From CAZTNW01 sp964614945 (GTDB lineage Bacteria > Caldisericota > JANLFM01), in the NCBI GenBank assembly GCA_964614945.1, contig CAZTNW010000003.1:186001-250000 (forward strand): a DNA stretch of 64,000 nucleotides. The letters run 5' to 3'. The position numbers and the translations under genes were made by a program. Positions 1-7,703 of this stretch are shown here, one piece after another (position 1 is the stretch's first letter; each line of letters opens with the position of its first letter). The notes below the pieces were generated by a model. It worked only from the letters and a program-made list of their open reading frames with translations, did not search any database and was not told where the DNA came from.

Positions 1-431
1 TACGCTACGCTCTGCTCCTGCACGACATCGGCAAAATTGGCATCCCGGAGCATATTCTGAATAAGCCCGGAGCCCTCAACCCGGAGGAGTGGGAGTTGAT
101 GAAGCTGCACCCGGCAATAGGAGCCACCATCCTCAAATCCGCCGCCTTCTTGGAGGAAGTGGTCCCGATCGTCCTCCATCATCAAGAAAGATGGGATGGC
201 TCCGGTTATCCGAACGGGCTCAAGGGGGAGGAGATCCCTCTCTTAGCGAGAATCGTCGCGGTGGCGGACGCCTACCATGCCATGACCTCCTCCCGCCCCT
301 ACAGGGCGGCGAAGACCATGGAGGAAGCATTGCAAGAGATCGAACGGGGCGCTGGAAGCCAGTTCGATCCCCAGGTAACAAGGGCCTTCATCAGGATTTT
401 TCGGCGCAGGGGTTCACGCCCGGGCAAATAA
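1..431 (+). CDS. HD-GYP domain protein, C-terminal part (c-di-GMP phosphodiesterase)
   Basis: The gene enters from the left edge; its reading frame has codons starting at base 3 and ends at the TAA at 429-431, so only about 142 C-terminal residues are visible. They contain the HD-GYP core: HDIGKIGIP, KPGALNPEEW, LHPAIGATIL and then HHQERWDGSGYPNG, followed by the conserved ADAYHAMTS..RPYR stretch. The family hydrolyses cyclic di-GMP using a di-/tri-metal site built from these His/Asp residues, all of which are present here. A sensor or receiver domain probably lies upstream outside the window. The gene is followed by a type IV pilin locus, a common target of c-di-GMP control; a functional link is inference. 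Confidence 0.9.
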   Translation, partial: RYALLLHDIGKIGIPEHILNKPGALNPEEWELMKLHPAIGATILKSAAFLEEVVPIVLHHQERWDGSGYPNGLKGEEIPLLARIVAVADAYHAMTSSRPYRAAKTMEEALQEIERGAGSQFDPQVTRAFIRIFRRRGSRPGK

Positions 432-463
432 TACGCCATTTAATGAAGATTTTTTCCATAGGC

Positions 464-493
464 TGCACAGATAGTCGAAAAAAATGGTATAAT
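464..493 (+). promoter_or_regulatory. Extended -10 promoter for the pilin locus
   Basis: TATAAT at 488-493 is preceded by TG one base earlier (TGGTATAAT), an extended -10. The -35 is poor (TGCACA at 464-469, 18 bp upstream). Transcription would start near 500 and leave a leader of about 270 nt before the pilin start at 770. Confidence 0.6.
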
Positions 494-499
494 AGAGAC

Positions 500-600
500 C
501 CAAAAATAATGATGTTCCGGGAACCAAAGAAGGCCAGAACCCGAAATGGGCGTCAGGGGTTCGGCTGGAGGAAGTGGCGCAACCGACTCGGTTTTTGTTT
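500..600 (+). promoter_or_regulatory. Candidate structured leader RNA with terminator-like hairpin
   Basis: The presumed leader contains paired segments: CCAG-AACCC (534-542) with GGGTT-CGG-CTGG (557-568), interrupted by one 3-nt bulge, and then a short hairpin AACCG-ACT-CGGTT (581-593) running straight into TTTGTTT, which looks like a weak intrinsic terminator. The position, between an HD-GYP gene and a pilin, would suit a c-di-GMP riboswitch, but I could not fit the GEMM class I or class II consensus. The RNA class is therefore unknown. The rest of the stretch to 769 is G/A-rich and shows no gene. Confidence 0.35.
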
Positions 601-769
601 AGGCTTTTGCTTAGACTGAATGAAGCCTTGGGAAAACAAACAGAGGAACGAAGGGGTGAGCAGAAGGGGCGAGGAATAGAGAAGTTAGAAGGGGTGAGGA
701 GGAAGCGAAGCCTCCTCACAAGAGAAGTCTTCCTCACAAAAGGAAAGTGTATAGAAGGAGGGAAACAAA

Positions 770-1150
770 TTGAAGCAAAAAGGCTTTACGCTCATCGAGC
801 TGATTATCGTGATTGCGATCATCGGAATACTGGCGGCGATCGCCATTCCCCAATACATGAACTTCCAGGACAGGGCGCGGAGGGTAGCGGCTGCGGACTC
901 TCTTGCCGCCGCCAGAACGGCGCTGGAGATGCGCTACGGGGAAAAGGGAAAATATGCTGATTCTGCCCAGAGTAACCTCAATTACTTAGAGAGCGAAAAA
1001 TACATCGATGCGGTATCTAAGCTCACCGCCAACTGGAATGGCTACTCTGCAACTATCACTTCCTCTACATACACCGTAACCGCTACCGCCTATGACAGAG
1101 TGCCGACTGTATTCACCTTGACCCCCACCGGTATCTCCCCCACCCCGTAG
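770..1150 (+). CDS. Type IV pilin (major-pilin-like)
   Basis: The 126-residue protein starts with a very short leader ending in G followed by FTLIELIIVIAII, the class III (prepilin peptidase) signal and hydrophobic assembly helix of type IV pilins; Glu5 of the mature protein is present. The C-terminal part is small and Thr/Ser-rich without a Cys pair. The start is TTG at 770, chosen because GAAGGAGGG lies seven bases upstream and the processed signal immediately follows. It is followed by a strong hairpin, so it is probably transcribed as a single gene, which fits a highly expressed major subunit. Processing would be by the peptidase encoded at 1325. Confidence 0.9.
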   Translation: MKQKGFTLIELIIVIAIIGILAAIAIPQYMNFQDRARRVAAADSLAAARTALEMRYGEKGKYADSAQSNLNYLESEKYIDAVSKLTANWNGYSATITSSTYTVTATAYDRVPTVFTLTPTGISPTP

Positions 1151-1161
1151 CCTCAAACGTG

Positions 1162-1211
1162 AAAAAGATCAAAGCGCGGGCGAGGTTCAGCCTGCGCTTT
1201 GATCTTTCTTA
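1162..1211 (+). terminator. Strong hairpin terminator after the pilin gene
   Basis: A perfect 14-bp stem pairs 1164-1177 (AAAGATCAAAGCGC) with 1194-1207, with a 16-nt loop, followed by CTT. It lies 13 bases after the pilin stop. The U-tract is short, but the stem is long and the flanking A/T runs make it readable as a terminator. Confidence 0.75.
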
Positions 1212-1324
1212 TAGCCGAGGACTGATGAGAACAGAGGTTACGATGGATAAAGGTCGACCTATTCCTCCTGCGTACGCCTCGTACAATCCCCCGAGGGCTT
1301 GAGGGCCAGAGGCAGAGGTGCTCG

Positions 1325-2077
1325 ATGACCTGGTCAGGAATTCTTCTTTCTTTTCTAGTTGGCCTCATCCTGGGTTCTTTTATCAATGTAATTATTTATC
1401 GCTTGCCCAGAGGGATCGCCTTCACTCGAGGTCGCTCTTTCTGCCCCTCCTGCCGGCATCCGCTCGGCGCATTTGACCTCGTTCCGCTTCTTTCTTTTCT
1501 CTTCCGTCGCGGTCGTTGCTGCTACTGCCACGCGTCTATTTCCTGGCGGTATCCGCTCGTGGAGCTATTAAGCGGCGTTGGATTGGCCCTGCTCTTCGCA
1601 TTCTTTGCTCTCACCCTCGCTTTCTTTCAGTGGGGGATCCTCTACTTTCTGCTTCTCACCCTCTTTTTCATCGACATCGAGCATCAGCTTCTCCCCGACG
1701 TTATCACTTTGCCCGGAATCGCCCTCGGTCTGGTCTTCAACTGGGCCGCGGGAAACTGGCTCGCCCCTCTGCTGGGAGCAGCGATCGGCGGAGGAGCCTT
1801 CCTCCTTATCGCCCTGCTCTGGAAAGGGGGGATGGGGGGCGGGGACGTGAAGCTCGCCCTGATGATTGGAGCTTTCCTCGGATACCCCCTTGTTTTACCT
1901 TGGTTCCTCCTCTCTTTTATAATAGGGGCGATAGGAGGAATCGTCGGGATAGTCGCTTTCAAGCTGAAGGGCAAAAGCGCGATCCCCTTCGGCCCTTATA
2001 TGGCAGCAGCTGCTCTTCTGGCCCTGGGCTGGGGACTGTCCTTCATTCAATGGTATCTGGGATTAATCGGACGATGA
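1325..2077 (+). CDS. pilD: Prepilin leader peptidase / N-methyltransferase
   Basis: This 250-residue polytopic membrane enzyme is an aspartyl protease that cleaves prepilin leaders and may methylate the new N-terminus. Visible hallmarks are the N-terminal GSFINVIIYRLPRG stretch, the two CxxC pairs (CPSC at about 43-46 and CYCH at about 64-67) that bind zinc in the cytoplasmic loop, and the two catalytic Asp contexts FIDIEHQLLPD and GGGDVKL. About seven membrane segments follow. Length is typical. The start ATG has AGAGGT upstream. The stop overlaps the next gene's ATG (ATGA), so it is translationally coupled to the pseudopilins, which are its substrates. Confidence 0.95.
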   Translation: MTWSGILLSFLVGLILGSFINVIIYRLPRGIAFTRGRSFCPSCRHPLGAFDLVPLLSFLFRRGRCCYCHASISWRYPLVELLSGVGLALLFAFFALTLAFFQWGILYFLLLTLFFIDIEHQLLPDVITLPGIALGLVFNWAAGNWLAPLLGAAIGGGAFLLIALLWKGGMGGGDVKLALMIGAFLGYPLVLPWFLLSFIIGAIGGIVGIVAFKLKGKSAIPFGPYMAAAALLALGWGLSFIQWYLGLIGR

Positions 2078-2526
2078 GCGAAAAAGGCTTTGGCGTGATC
2101 GAGATCATCATTGTCGTCGCCCTGATAGCAATCATAATCGCTATCGGCCTGCCTCTGTATTGGAACTATCTGGACAACCGTCAACTGAACTCTGCCGTGA
2201 GCCAGGTGGAGGCCGACCTGCGCCAGGCTCAGCAGAAAGCTAAGGCCACAAATTGTGCGTATGAGGTGCTCTTCATTCCCAGCGAAACAGTCTACCGGAT
2301 TTACGAGCACCCCGCGGACGGGCTCGCCCAGCTGATAGAGACGAAATCGTTGCCCGGTCAAGTTCAAATCCATGCTAACACCGCCCCAGCGAATAAGATC
2401 AAATACTACCCCGCCTTCGCTCAGTCCGAGACGGACGGGGGAGAGATTACCTTCCGCTCCGCCCGCGGCAACCTGATGAAAATCGTCGTAGCCACGATCA
2501 CTGGAAGAATCAGGACAGAGCAATGA
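2074..2526 (+). CDS. Type II pseudopilin, GspH/FimT-like
   Basis: This is a 150-residue minor pilin. Its N-terminus MSEKGFGVIEIIIVVALIAI has the G|FxxxE prepilin cleavage site and long hydrophobic helix; the rest (residues 40-150) is a soluble beta-rich domain like FimT/GspH, with the DLRQAQQKAKA segment typical after the helix. The start at 2074 overlaps the pilD stop by ATGA, and its own stop overlaps the next start, so the four genes form one translation-coupled operon. Minor pseudopilins prime pilus assembly at the membrane. The open frame extends far upstream inside pilD, but that part is not coding. Confidence 0.85.
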   Translation: MSEKGFGVIEIIIVVALIAIIIAIGLPLYWNYLDNRQLNSAVSQVEADLRQAQQKAKATNCAYEVLFIPSETVYRIYEHPADGLAQLIETKSLPGQVQIHANTAPANKIKYYPAFAQSETDGGEITFRSARGNLMKIVVATITGRIRTEQ

Positions 2527-3002
2527 AGGATTGGCTTAAAATGGGCGGCTTAACCCTGATTGAGATGATTATCGCGATCGCCGTGATGGCGATCCTGCTG
2601 GGCGCTGTGGGTATGATCCTGATCCAGGGCCTGAACCTCTGGCAATCCGAATCCAGGTCGGTATCACTGGAAGATCAACTGCGCGCCGTGGAGGATCGGA
2701 TCATCCGTGACCTTCGCCTCTCAAAAAGTGCCGCTGCGCCCGTGAGCACGAGGCTGGAATTTAAGTTTCTGGATCCCACGAACACGATCACGAATTACTA
2801 CACCCTCACCGGATCCACGCTCAAACGCAGCTTGAACGGTGGAGCCGCGGACCCAATTGCCGACAACATCAGCGCCCAATTTGCGGTTATTCCGATGACT
2901 CAAAGTTCCACCCCTCTTTTAAAAGTCCACGTGGAATTATCCTCGGCCATAGGCCGGGTGACCAAAACGGTGACCTTTGATGTCACGCTGAGGAACAGAT
3001 GA
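2523..3002 (+). CDS. Minor pseudopilin, PulJ/GspJ-like
   Basis: The 159-residue protein has a processed N-terminus MKDWLKMGG|LTLIEMIIAIAV with Glu5 present, followed by the GspJ/PulJ-like ALGDQLRAVEDRIIRDLRLS-type amphipathic region (here LEDQLRAVEDRIIRDLRLS at about 45-63) and a beta-rich C-terminal domain of about 90 residues. It overlaps both neighbours by four bases (ATGA at each junction). Family assignment between GspI and GspJ types is by general pattern only. It presumably sits at the pilus tip with the two flanking minor pilins. Confidence 0.8.
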   Translation: MKDWLKMGGLTLIEMIIAIAVMAILLGAVGMILIQGLNLWQSESRSVSLEDQLRAVEDRIIRDLRLSKSAAAPVSTRLEFKFLDPTNTITNYYTLTGSTLKRSLNGGAADPIADNISAQFAVIPMTQSSTPLLKVHVELSSAIGRVTKTVTFDVTLRNR

Positions 3003-5416
3003 GGAAACTGAGCGGCATTCGCAATGGTTTTACCCTGGTGGAGCTGATCGTCTCCATCGCCATCCTCCTCATCCTCGCTGTGTTCATCGTCGTGCTCTCG
3101 GGCGAGATGCTGCTCATGACGGCAAAAAGCCAGAGCAGAGATATTTCCACCTCCTTAGCCCAGGCCAAGGTGGAGGAGCTACGAAGCACTCTGGTCATCC
3201 CCGATTTTGAGCAGGATAGCCCAAAACCAGGCTACATCCGTACCGTCACCTCTACCTTCGTCACCCAGACGGGAACGACGGCCATTGTCAGATATCTGCG
3301 CCATGTCACAGTCGTCGTCCAGGGACCGGCCAATTTGGGCACGAAGACGGTCAGCTTAGAGACCTATATCCAGACTTATCGCCCCCAGGTTGCTTTCGTC
3401 TTTCCTCAAGAGAATACGGCCTATGTCACGCGCGACGGTAATAAAGAGACACATCTCCTCGGTACAATTCGCGACGACGGCCACGAGATCAACAAGGCAG
3501 ACGTGCAGGTGAGAACCAGCGCGAACGGGGGAGGGACGTGGACGAATTGGCAGTCCCTGAGCGATATCTTCCTGGATAAGGACTGCACTCAGCCGGCGCC
3601 CTCAACTTTGAGCATCGGCGTCATCTATTATTTCCGTTACATCATCAGAGACTCGGCGGCGGATGAATCCACCCTTGACCTGCAAGTTCAGGTCACAAAC
3701 ACCGGCGGGGATTACAATTTCCAGCCGGTCTCGCCGCGCAGCTCAAGCTCCTGGGCCCGATTGACCACAGACAACAGCAGGCCGACTATAAGCCTGACCA
3801 CCTCGCCCAGCAATTTCGTCACTCAATCCTTTGAGGCGACAGTCACCTGCTCAGACGGGCTGTCCGATATTTTCCGGCCATTCGTCGTAATCGAAAAGGT
3901 CGATCCGGCAGGAGTCCACTATTACTGGGATGAGGGCAATCGTGAGTGGTCGCCGGCTACCGGGGGCATCTACTATAATTCTGCGGAGCCGAACCTTGAT
4001 GCTGGTAGCTGGATTTATCCTCCTTGCCTCGAGGACCTCGAGGACACAATCCGTCAGGCCTTCAATCTCTCCGTCATCAACGCTCCCCGCGGGACCGTCT
4101 ATTATGTCAAAGCCCTCGCCCTCGATAACGTCATCGGAAAGTTTTATAGCTACCTCAACCAGATCCCCGCGCAGAAACAGGTGCTGCCCTGGCTCGATAT
4201 AAACGCCAATTACGATCTCTCCGCCACGGCAACCCTGCTAAAAGTAGCGGCTCCGACGGTAATGACCCTGCCGGCGACGGATATCACTCACAAGGCCGCG
4301 ATCCTCAATGCGCAAATCAACCCCAACGACCTACCCACGACGGCCTGGTTCGAGTGGGGCCCCGATCAATCCTATGGCAATAATACCACCCCTCAGAATA
4401 TCGGCAGCGGCACGAGCACAGTGCCATTCTCCTCGCTAATTACAGGATTATCTCCAAGCGGAACTTATCATTTCAGGGCGGCGGCAGCTAATGTAGGGGG
4501 AACCGCTTACGGTGAGGATTGGTTCTTTACCACCTCGCCCTTGCCTCCGCTCGAGCTGCAATCCCCCAACGGAGGAGAGAACTGGATTATCGGCTCCAGC
4601 CAGACCATTGCCTGGACCTCGAGCGGGATCAGCGGCAACGTCCGGATCGAGCTATCGCGCGACGGAGGGAGCAGCTATCCGGAGGTGATCGCCGCTTCTC
4701 TGCCCATTTCTCCGGGGAGCTACAACTGGACGGTAACCGGTCCTGCTTCCTCAAGCTGCAGGGTGAAGGTCACGAGCATCGAGAGCGGGGTTTACGATGT
4801 CTCGGACGGAAATTTCACGGTAGCCGTGCCGCCCAATATCACCGTACAATCCCCCAACGGAGGAGAGAACTGGATTATCGGCTCCAGCCAGACCATTGCC
4901 TGGACCTCGAGCGGGATCAGCGGCAACGTCCGGATCGAGCTATCGCGCGACGGAGGGAGCAGCTATCCGGAGGTGATCGCCGCTTCTCTGCCCATTTCTC
5001 CGGGGAGCTACAACTGGACGGTAACCGGTCCTGCTTCCTCAAGCTGCAGGGTGAAGGTCACGAGCATCGAGAGCGGGGTTTACGATGTCTCGGACGGAAA
5101 TTTCACGGTCCCGACCCCTCAAATCAGTGTAACAAGGCCAAACGGAGGAAATTCCTGGAAAATCGGTACGAGCCAGTCCATCAGGTGGAGTTTCACCAAC
5201 CTGGTAGGTAACGTCAAAATCGAAATTAACCGCAACTATGCGGGCGGTCAATGGGAGGTCCTGGCGGAAAGCGTCCCGATCGGGACAGGCGGCGTGGGAA
5301 GCTGGAACTGGGTGGTCACGGGGCCGACTTCCACAAAATGCAGAGTCAGGATCACGAGCCTGGCTTATCCTTCCCTCTCTGATATATCCGACAAGAATTT
5401 CACGGTCAAAAATTAA
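2999..5416 (+). CDS. Giant PilV-like minor pilin with repeated surface domains
   Basis: This 805-residue protein starts with a type IV pilin signal (NG|FTLVELIVSIAILLILAVF), but the usual ~150-residue body is followed by a long ectodomain. Residues about 125-410 hold an Ig-like/unknown region; about 415-512 resemble a fibronectin-III-like module ending in YHFRAAAANVGG; and about 520-805 contain three copies of a ~96-residue NGGENW..GSSQTIAWTSSG module, like the Kre9/KNH-type domain found in bacterial surface proteins. Copies one and two are identical in DNA; copy three (from about 710) is diverged. The architecture suggests a pilus-tip adhesin displayed through the pseudopilus. It overlaps the previous gene by four bases. 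Confidence 0.85.
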   Translation: MRKLSGIRNGFTLVELIVSIAILLILAVFIVVLSGEMLLMTAKSQSRDISTSLAQAKVEELRSTLVIPDFEQDSPKPGYIRTVTSTFVTQTGTTAIVRYLRHVTVVVQGPANLGTKTVSLETYIQTYRPQVAFVFPQENTAYVTRDGNKETHLLGTIRDDGHEINKADVQVRTSANGGGTWTNWQSLSDIFLDKDCTQPAPSTLSIGVIYYFRYIIRDSAADESTLDLQVQVTNTGGDYNFQPVSPRSSSSWARLTTDNSRPTISLTTSPSNFVTQSFEATVTCSDGLSDIFRPFVVIEKVDPAGVHYYWDEGNREWSPATGGIYYNSAEPNLDAGSWIYPPCLEDLEDTIRQAFNLSVINAPRGTVYYVKALALDNVIGKFYSYLNQIPAQKQVLPWLDINANYDLSATATLLKVAAPTVMTLPATDITHKAAILNAQINPNDLPTTAWFEWGPDQSYGNNTTPQNIGSGTSTVPFSSLITGLSPSGTYHFRAAAANVGGTAYGEDWFFTTSPLPPLELQSPNGGENWIIGSSQTIAWTSSGISGNVRIELSRDGGSSYPEVIAASLPISPGSYNWTVTGPASSSCRVKVTSIESGVYDVSDGNFTVAVPPNITVQSPNGGENWIIGSSQTIAWTSSGISGNVRIELSRDGGSSYPEVIAASLPISPGSYNWTVTGPASSSCRVKVTSIESGVYDVSDGNFTVPTPQISVTRPNGGNSWKIGTSQSIRWSFTNLVGNVKIEINRNYAGGQWEVLAESVPIGTGGVGSWNWVVTGPTSTKCRVRITSLAYPSLSDISDKNFTVKN
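4559..5109 (+). repeat. Perfect 263-bp tandem duplication inside the minor pilin gene
   Basis: Bases 4559-4821 and 4847-5109 read identical over 263 bp, with a period of 288 bp (96 codons). The intervening 25 bases differ from the third copy's linker. Lack of even synonymous differences means a recent duplication or ongoing gene conversion, and makes domain number liable to change by slippage or recombination in frame. Confidence 0.95.
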
Positions 5417-5426
5417 ATTCAATTCG

Positions 5427-5463
5427 TGGTATAATATGTTTATAAATCAGGGATAAGGAGGAT
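5427..5463 (+). promoter_or_regulatory. Extended -10 promoter and ribosome site for the PilX-like gene
   Basis: TGGTATAAT (5427-5435) is an extended -10 with no good -35 just after the previous stop. Predicted start of transcription is about 5442. AAGGAGGATCGG follows at 5455-5466, immediately before the ATG at 5467. Confidence 0.6.
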
Positions 5464-5466
5464 CGG

Positions 5467-6732
5467 ATGAAGGAAAAGGGAATTGCTCTCATCACCACCG
5501 TGCTCGTATTCGCCATCCTGATCCTCAGCGTAGGGGCGGTGGTCGTCCTCGCCCGGACGGAGAACGCCACGGTCAAAAATAATGAACGGGCGGCGCAGGC
5601 TTTCACCCTGGCCGAAGCCGGAATCGACTGGGCGGAGGCGATGTTGCGACCGCCCAACGAATTATCTGCGACCTCCACTTACCTGAGCCTGTCCGCAACC
5701 TGCTCGGTCTTCGTTATGGTGGACAGGGGCAGCACGACGGCCACGATCACCTCGATCAGCACCATGCCGCAATTGGGCTCCACCCCCACTGCTTCCCGCG
5801 CCATTCGGGCCGTCTTTAGCCTGGGAGGGGGCGCACCGAGCCCGGCAACATATTGGAAGCGGCCAGTGACAGCAAACGGGGAGATCTCCTGGTTCGGGAA
5901 TAACATGAACGTCGACGCCACGGGGATCGACGGCCCCGCCATCCTCTCCAACTCCTCTACTACCAATCCCTCCGTCAAGTTATCCGGCAACAATGTCAAT
6001 ATTACAGGGGGCGATCCCAATATCGGCTACGTCCAGGGTGGCGGAGTCGAAGTGCCGTGGGGTTCTTCCGTCTCGACGGGCCTCGTCACTCCAGATCCGG
6101 TCCCCCTGATGGACTTCGCTTACTGGGCCAACCTAGCCAAGCCGCCAGGGTCCCAGGAGCTCACGCAACAGTACTTCGACACCCACGTCACGATTACGGG
6201 GCCGGCCTGGGTGAACAGCAATTTAACGATCACGGCGAATAATGCCGTGATCTACGGCCCGCTCTACGTAAACGGAACCCTCAGCATCATGGCCAACACC
6301 GTCAGGATGAACGGGGTGATCTATGCCAAGAATAATATCAACCTCTACTCCAATAACATCTATGAGCCTGAAGGTTCCAGCGTCGGGCTCACTCTGGTCT
6401 GCGGGGGAAGCTTCACCACGGGAAACAATAATATCAATGTCGCAGGAATCGGCGGCTTCGCCATTTTAGCTCAGCAAGACGTCGGGATCTATTCCAATAC
6501 CTTTGACCTGAGCGGCTTGCTCTATGCCGGCGGAGAGCTCGAGGTCGCCGACAATGTCTTCCGTCTCCGTGCCGGGGCTCTATCCGTGCAGGGTTCCATG
6601 AAAGTATACAACAACGTCTGGGATATCAAGTGGGTGGATCCGGGAAGCCAGGGCGGTTCCGGTGAGCTTCCGCCCGGTATGAGCGGTACCGGGCTCACCC
6701 TGGTCTCCTGGCAGGAAATTGCCCTCCCTTAA
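5467..6732 (+). CDS. PilX-like pilus assembly protein
   Basis: A 421-residue protein with an N-terminal helix KEKGIALITTVLVFAILILSVGAV and the segment NNERAAQAFTLAEAGIDWAEAML, which is characteristic of PilX N-terminal proteins (a prepilin-like helix without the canonical Glu5). Residues 130-400 are rich in Asn/Gly and short beta-strand periodicities (NNMNVDATG, NNVNITGG, NNINVAGIGG), suggesting a beta-helix-like or repetitive ectodomain. It has its own promoter and a strong ribosome site, although it follows the minor pilins by only 50 bases. It is probably another minor pilus component; the exact role is not known. Confidence 0.75.
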   Translation: MKEKGIALITTVLVFAILILSVGAVVVLARTENATVKNNERAAQAFTLAEAGIDWAEAMLRPPNELSATSTYLSLSATCSVFVMVDRGSTTATITSISTMPQLGSTPTASRAIRAVFSLGGGAPSPATYWKRPVTANGEISWFGNNMNVDATGIDGPAILSNSSTTNPSVKLSGNNVNITGGDPNIGYVQGGGVEVPWGSSVSTGLVTPDPVPLMDFAYWANLAKPPGSQELTQQYFDTHVTITGPAWVNSNLTITANNAVIYGPLYVNGTLSIMANTVRMNGVIYAKNNINLYSNNIYEPEGSSVGLTLVCGGSFTTGNNNINVAGIGGFAILAQQDVGIYSNTFDLSGLLYAGGELEVADNVFRLRAGALSVQGSMKVYNNVWDIKWVDPGSQGGSGELPPGMSGTGLTLVSWQEIALP

Positions 6733-6777
6733 TTTTCGATCCACCGACCCGGCCTCGGTCTCTTAATTCTCCCCAGA

Positions 6778-6813
6778 CTGTCATCCTTCTCCTTCCCTGA
6801 TAATATAGAGGGG
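6778..6813 (+). promoter_or_regulatory. Promoter placing transcription start on the GTG of the sugar kinase gene
   Basis: CTGTCA (6778-6783), 17 bp, TAATAT (6801-6806). With the usual six-base discriminator, +1 falls on base 6813, the G of the GTG start. The frame is closed by a TAA at 6801-6803 just upstream, so no earlier start exists and no spaced Shine-Dalgarno is possible. This indicates a leaderless mRNA. Confidence 0.55.
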
Positions 6814-7703
6814 TGGACCCTCGATTCCTCTCTCTCGGAGATATAGCCTGGGACATTCTCTTCAAGCCAGAAGAGGAGCTCGTCTTCGGCTCCGACGTTC
6901 CCGGAGTGGCCGAACTGCTCCCGGGAGGATCAGCGGCGAACTTTGCCGTCTGGGGAAAGAGGACGGGGACGAGGATCAGGCTTCTGGGAAAGATCGGGGA
7001 CGACGACTTAGGATTGGCGATGACCTCCCATCTGGAGAAGGAGGGCATCGAGAATGCCTTGATCGTGGTCCCGGGTGTGCACACGGCGCGGATCGGGGTT
7101 CTCGTCTCGCCGCAGGGAGAGCGGGCCTTAATCATGGATAAAGCCCGCTCTCTGGCCTTTCATCCCCGGGATTTCAGGCCGGAAGTTCTCGAGGGATGCT
7201 CCCTGCTCTTCTTCACCGGCTACACCATCTTCACCCCGGAGTCCCTGGAATACGTGCAGCTGATTCTCCAGGAGGCGAGGAGGAGGGAAATCTTGTTGGC
7301 CTTCGACCCCGCCTCCTTCCATCTCATCAGGGATTACGGTCCCGATCGGATAATGAAGGCCATCGGCCCGCTCGATCTCCTCTTGCTCAACGAAGAAGAG
7401 GCCCATACTCTTAAGCCGGATCGTCCGCCCCGGTCACTGCTTGATCAAGCCAGGATAGTGGTACTCAAACGGGGAGCCCGGGGGGCAACCGTGCTCCAGG
7501 GCGACCAGGAAGTCTCCGCTCCTGCCCCGGCCGTGCTGGAAGTGGATGCCACTGGGGCAGGCGACGCCTTCGATGCCGCCTTTCTGGTGGAATACTTCAA
7601 GGAGCGGGATCTGGAATCCGCCTTGAGGAAAGCCACTTATCTCGGCGCCTTCGTCGTGAGCCGAATGGGAGCCCAACCAAGCTGGCCGGGGGAAGGGAAT
7701 TGA
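6813..7703 (+). CDS. psuK: PfkB-family carbohydrate kinase, probably pseudouridine kinase
   Basis: The 296-residue ribokinase-fold kinase has the N-terminal GGSAANFAVWGKRTG substrate loop and the C-terminal PfkB signature DATGAGDAFDAAF (about 245-257), with the catalytic Asp in GAGD. PfkB kinases phosphorylate a sugar or nucleoside with ATP. The neighbour is pseudouridine-5'-phosphate glycosidase and the two overlap by TTGA, so the likely substrate is pseudouridine, giving pseudouridine 5'-phosphate. The sequence itself does not prove the substrate. The only possible start is the GTG at 6813, which appears to coincide with the transcription start. Cytosolic. Confidence 0.8.
   Translation: MDPRFLSLGDIAWDILFKPEEELVFGSDVPGVAELLPGGSAANFAVWGKRTGTRIRLLGKIGDDDLGLAMTSHLEKEGIENALIVVPGVHTARIGVLVSPQGERALIMDKARSLAFHPRDFRPEVLEGCSLLFFTGYTIFTPESLEYVQLILQEARRREILLAFDPASFHLIRDYGPDRIMKAIGPLDLLLLNEEEAHTLKPDRPPRSLLDQARIVVLKRGARGATVLQGDQEVSAPAPAVLEVDATGAGDAFDAAFLVEYFKERDLESALRKATYLGAFVVSRMGAQPSWPGEGN

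Noticed and set aside
500..600. GEMM (c-di-GMP class I or II) riboswitch
   Set aside because: The invariant GACGCAAAGCC-type core and the GNRA-loop receptor order are not present; only position and general folding would fit.
4519..5211. 230-codon open frame overlapping the pilin repeat
   Set aside because: It only repeats because the DNA below it is duplicated; its residues are low-complexity and the pilin frame explains the DNA.
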